Assembly (NCBI GenBank): GCA_009801015.1
Contig: VHZZ01008392.1
Coordinates: forward strand, 978-26,673
Length of the DNA stretch: 25,696 nt
Direction of reading: 5' to 3'
DNA from: Silene noctiflora
Taxonomy: Eukaryota; Streptophyta; Magnoliopsida; Caryophyllales; Caryophyllaceae
The notes under the pieces were generated by a model that worked only from the letters and a program-made list of their open reading frames with translations, made no database searches and was not told the DNA's origin. Numbering within the stretch: position 1 is the first letter of the stretch; every line of letters begins with the position of its first letter. Position numbers and translations under genes: made by a program. Below are positions 23,066-25,696 of this stretch, piece by piece.

Positions 23066-23228
23066 CATGTCTTTCTCAATAAGTCTTACGAAGTATAATA
23101 AATGCTACTATATTAATTTTAATATCATTTTCCATGTCTTTCTCAATACATGTACAAAGTAAATGTATTTTTTTTTATGTCTTTCTCAATAAGTTTGACG
23201 AAGTAAAGAGTAAATGTCTTTCTCACTT
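23066..23228. repeat. Irregular tandem repeats of an ATGTCTTTCTCAATA unit
   Basis: Starts at about 23066, 23133, 23176 and 23213. Three copies read (C/T)ATGTCTTTCTCAATA, two of them followed by AGT(C/T)T(T/G)ACGAAGTA; the fourth is cut to ATGTCTTTCTCA. The unequal spacing of 67, 43 and 37 bases shows old copies with differing spacers. Confidence 0.7.
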
Positions 23229-23478
23229 GTTTAGGAGAAACAACAACAAAAACAAATTTTTGAGATTAATACAAGTTAATCCGCTTGCTGAAAATTGGAT
23301 TTGAGCTTTTAAGGAGCATTAATATCCATTAAAAAAAAGAAGTAAAAAGCTCACAAAAATGAATAAAAAACTCTTAATTTGCAAATCATTTGTTTTAAAG
23401 GTTTAAGTGTTTGATTAATAATTACTTAATACTCCACATAAATTTCCCACACAAATTTTTATTTAAGACAGAAATATA

Positions 23479-23755
23479 CTTCCTTCGATCCAGACAGACG
23501 GTGACACTTACCTAAAATAGATGATCCACACCAATGGTAACATACCATATTTGGCATGAAAAACGACTAAATTACCCTTACATCCACTACCTATTTACAA
23601 CTTTACCATCCACTCACCCACTCACAAACTACATATTTAATTCACATAAACCCATGTGGCCCCAATCAAATTTTTCTACTTTACCCCTCACTTTTCCACC
23701 TTTTCTTAAATAACCACTTTTTCCCTATGTTACCATTTGTCTGGATCGGAAGGAG
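23479..23755. repeat. Stowaway-type MITE with TA target site
   Basis: The left end CTTCCTTCGATCCAGACAGA at 23479 and the reverse complement of the right end, CTCCTTCCGATCCAGACAAA, form a clear terminal inverted repeat of about 25 bp. TA dinucleotides flank both sides (23477-23478 and 23756-23757). The length is 277 bp and there is no coding sequence. This is the best-preserved Stowaway element of the window. Confidence 0.8.
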
Positions 23756-23897
23756 TATTAGAAAAAATAAAAGTAACTAAACTACTCGTACAATTTAACC
23801 CATTTTAACCTATTAAGACTAATTAAATTTCATGACTGGGACTTAAAATAAAACCGTTCATACCACTTAAAGTAACTCTTATTCTCGACAATAAGTC

Positions 23898-24076
23898 ATG
23901 CTTAAGACGGATATATCCGTCTTAAAGCGTAAGACGAGTCAAATACAATCAAGTGAGGTACTAAAAGACAAAAGTTTTAGCATTTTCTAGGCAACAAGTG
24001 TGGGTGATCTGGTATGTATTTGACCCGTCTTAAGCTTAAGACGGATAGTTTACGTCCGAAATGAGAATTTGTGTAT
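23898..24076. repeat. Hairpin MITE with AAGACGGAT arms
   Basis: The left block GCTTAAGACGGATATATCCG then TCTTAAAGCG and ACGAGTCAAATAC is answered by the right block GTATTTGACCCGTCTTAAGC then TTAAGACGGATAGT. The arms thus pair over about 35 bases, and each arm is itself partly palindromic. The right edge ATGAGAATTTGTG is the complement of the ACAAATTCTCAT edge of the MITE at 22404, suggesting related families. Confidence 0.55.
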
Positions 24077-24224
24077 TCTCGAACTAGTTGAATTTCTAAA
24101 AATGTGAATCCTGAAGCCGTTTGATTAGTTGAGCTCACAGTTTATGATACCCAAATTCTATGGTCCGCCCTTCCTTTATTTAGTCAACGTAACTCCACCT
24201 TCCAACCATATCTTCATATTATTA

Positions 24225-24344
24225 ATCATCATCATCATCATCATCATCTTCAACAACTAATTTTCAAACAAACTCAGCAAAATTACAATTACAATTACCT
24301 CCCTTCCTTCCTTAAACAAGATCATCATCATCATCATCATCATC
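24225..24344 (+). repeat. Two (ATC)8 microsatellites in the probable 5' UTR
   Basis: ATC is repeated eight times at 24225-24248 and again eight times at 24321-24344, with CAACAACTAATTTTCAAAC-type A/C-rich leader sequence between. Both lie within 165 bases of the start codon at 24386, so they are probably transcribed. Length variation between individuals is likely. Confidence 0.75.
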
Positions 24345-24385
24345 AGCAAACAATTCTGCAAATCATTTCATCAAACATTAATTCA

Positions 24386-24776
24386 ATGTCTTTTCTACGA
24401 TCAACTAAACCATCAATCCGCCACCTATCTTCCTCCATTAAACACCACCGCGCACGCCACCTCTCCACAACCGCGGGCAGCGGAGGAGGAGGAGGCGGAG
24501 TTGACCCGGATAGTTCTTGGGTATTAAGATGGGTATCTGGGATTGCAGTTGGGTCAACTTTTGGTGCTTTATTATACCCTTTTTCACCTTATAATAACAA
24601 TAATAATATTAATAATAATGATGTTAATGATAATGTAATTGGCAGAATTAAAGGGAATTGTAAATCAATGTTATCCTTTGCTGATTGGTCAGCTGGTCCC
24701 ACCACAGCAGAAGCTCCTTCAACTTCTCATCCTCCTCTTTCTTTATCCTACAAGAAACCCAGGTTTCTCTTCAAGG
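24386..24776 (+). CDS. MICU: First exon of a mitochondria-targeted protein, probably MICU-type calcium uptake protein (partial)
   Basis: The start at 24386 lacks any competing upstream in-frame ATG that I can see. The first 35 residues are rich in Arg, Ser and His with no acidic residue (SFLRSTKPSIRHLSSSIKHH), a typical mitochondrial presequence. A Gly-rich linker follows, then a hydrophobic segment at about residues 45-65 (WVLRWVSGIAVGSTFGALLY), an Asn-rich low-complexity stretch, and SFADWSAG with a closing KKPRFLFK. In plant MICU proteins, EF-hand regulators of the mitochondrial calcium uniporter, a similar single hydrophobic segment and FADWS-like region precede the conserved domain; this is recall of the family. 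A GT donor at 24777 (AAGG|GTATG) ends the exon after 130 codons plus one base. The EF hands would lie beyond the window, so the identity is provisional. Confidence 0.5.
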
Positions 24777-25696
24777 GTATGTTCGTCTTTTCCTTTTTTA
24801 AATGGGAGTTGTTTTAATCCAAGGTAAACAAATGAATGAGACGGAGAATTGTGATTAGTTTGAGATCTGGAGGAGATTTTATGTTTAGTGAGTAATTACA
24901 TTAATGGTGATATTTTGTTAGATGCGGAATTGTTAAGCGTTATTATGTGTGAATGGTAGCTAAAAGTTTCCAAGAATTTCCATTTTTGGCCTTTCTCATC
25001 ATTTTTTGACCTGATCGTGTGAAACCAGGACTTGTAGGGGTGAGACGGGGGATTCGAGATTAAATTCGTTGCGTATTTATTTGTTTGTAATTACGGTTTC
25101 TAAGGATGATTCATGTTAACGGACACGACACGGAATTAATTTGGGCTTATTGATTAATTAAGGGTTTAGAAGGAATTTGTTGCATATTACGGTTTCAAAG
25201 GATGATTTATGTGGTCAACAATTCAATGTTTTGGGATTAATACGATGATGTTATTGTTAATTCTATTACTTGTTCATAATCACAATGAATTTGAGTAGTG
25301 TTGTAAACGCGAAATTGAAGCTCTAGGGTTTTAGTCTTCAATCTTGATTGAAGGTCGATTGCTTTTTGTGCGGAACACCTTCGGTATTAATTGACTTTTG
25401 ATGCATTTGATGGAAGGATTTGAGTGGAAAGGGAGGGGAGGGAAGGGAAATGCACGGAGGTAATTTTGTCACTATTGACACAATCGATGAATTGAGAAAA
25501 CGGGATGGGAGGGAGGAATTTTAATTTGCCTTACACGTTCTTTTGGATACAAAAATGGGAGGTAAAGCAACTCGAGGGAGAAGGGAGGGAAGGGAACAGA
25601 GGGGGGAGATGGAGGAATGGATCGAGTGAGTTTTCTCTCCAAATGTCTCTTTTGTTGGAGGCGTTTTAATTTGGCTTGTAGCAGTGAAATGGAGGC
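24777..25696 (+). other. First intron of the right-edge gene, continuing past the window
   Basis: No second exon is recognisable before the window ends. About 35 bases in, CCAAGGTAAACAAATGAATG followed by AGACGGAG resembles the inner right end of a Stowaway MITE. The purine-rich stretch 25420-25620 (GGAAAGGGAGGGGAGGG and repeats of GGGAGG) is low complexity. Confidence 0.5.

Overview
The window is nuclear DNA from a flowering plant. Intron-split genes with GT-AG borders, AT-rich intergenic DNA, Stowaway-type MITEs, a Mutator-like element and L1-type LINEs with plant DUF4283 ORF1 domains all point to a eudicot. The protein-level match of the genes and the MITE families suggests Caryophyllales, but that placement is recall, not a computed result. 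Three protein-coding genes can be supported; most of the rest is transposable-element sequence of different ages. I see no bacterial-style operon, CRISPR array, rRNA or tRNA, and no new multi-gene system.

Left part (1-8.7 kb): a 720-bp Mutator-like element (279-998) lies upstream of an intact hydroxyproline O-arabinosyltransferase gene (HPAT/RDN1-like, + strand, CDS 1417-8280). Its eight exons join without a frame break into a 368-residue Golgi type II membrane protein. Intron 7 (3.3 kb) carries a decayed LINE in antisense orientation. A short intron is probable in the 3' UTR.

Middle (8.7-15.3 kb): AT-rich DNA with MITEs, including a hairpin element that contains an exact 45-bp tandem duplication. 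A relict of the last HPAT exon and 3' UTR lies at 11443-11630. Next comes an intact six-exon gene for cytosolic ribosomal protein S11 (uS17) on the minus strand (11948-14259), with telo-box and site II promoter motifs typical of plant ribosomal protein genes.

Right part (15.3-25.7 kb): a nearly full-length but dead L1-type LINE (15324-20091) with ORF1, ORF2, poly-A tail and a probable target-site duplication. It is followed by several MITEs (hAT-like, Stowaway-like and a GACGGATAGTG hairpin family). The first exon of a mitochondria-targeted protein, probably a MICU-type calcium uptake protein, starts at 24386 and runs out of the window in its first intron.

The three genes have no evident functional link: cell-wall and peptide-hormone arabinosylation, translation, and probable mitochondrial calcium control. 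The window is mainly a record of repeated transposon insertion between and inside ordinary housekeeping-type genes.
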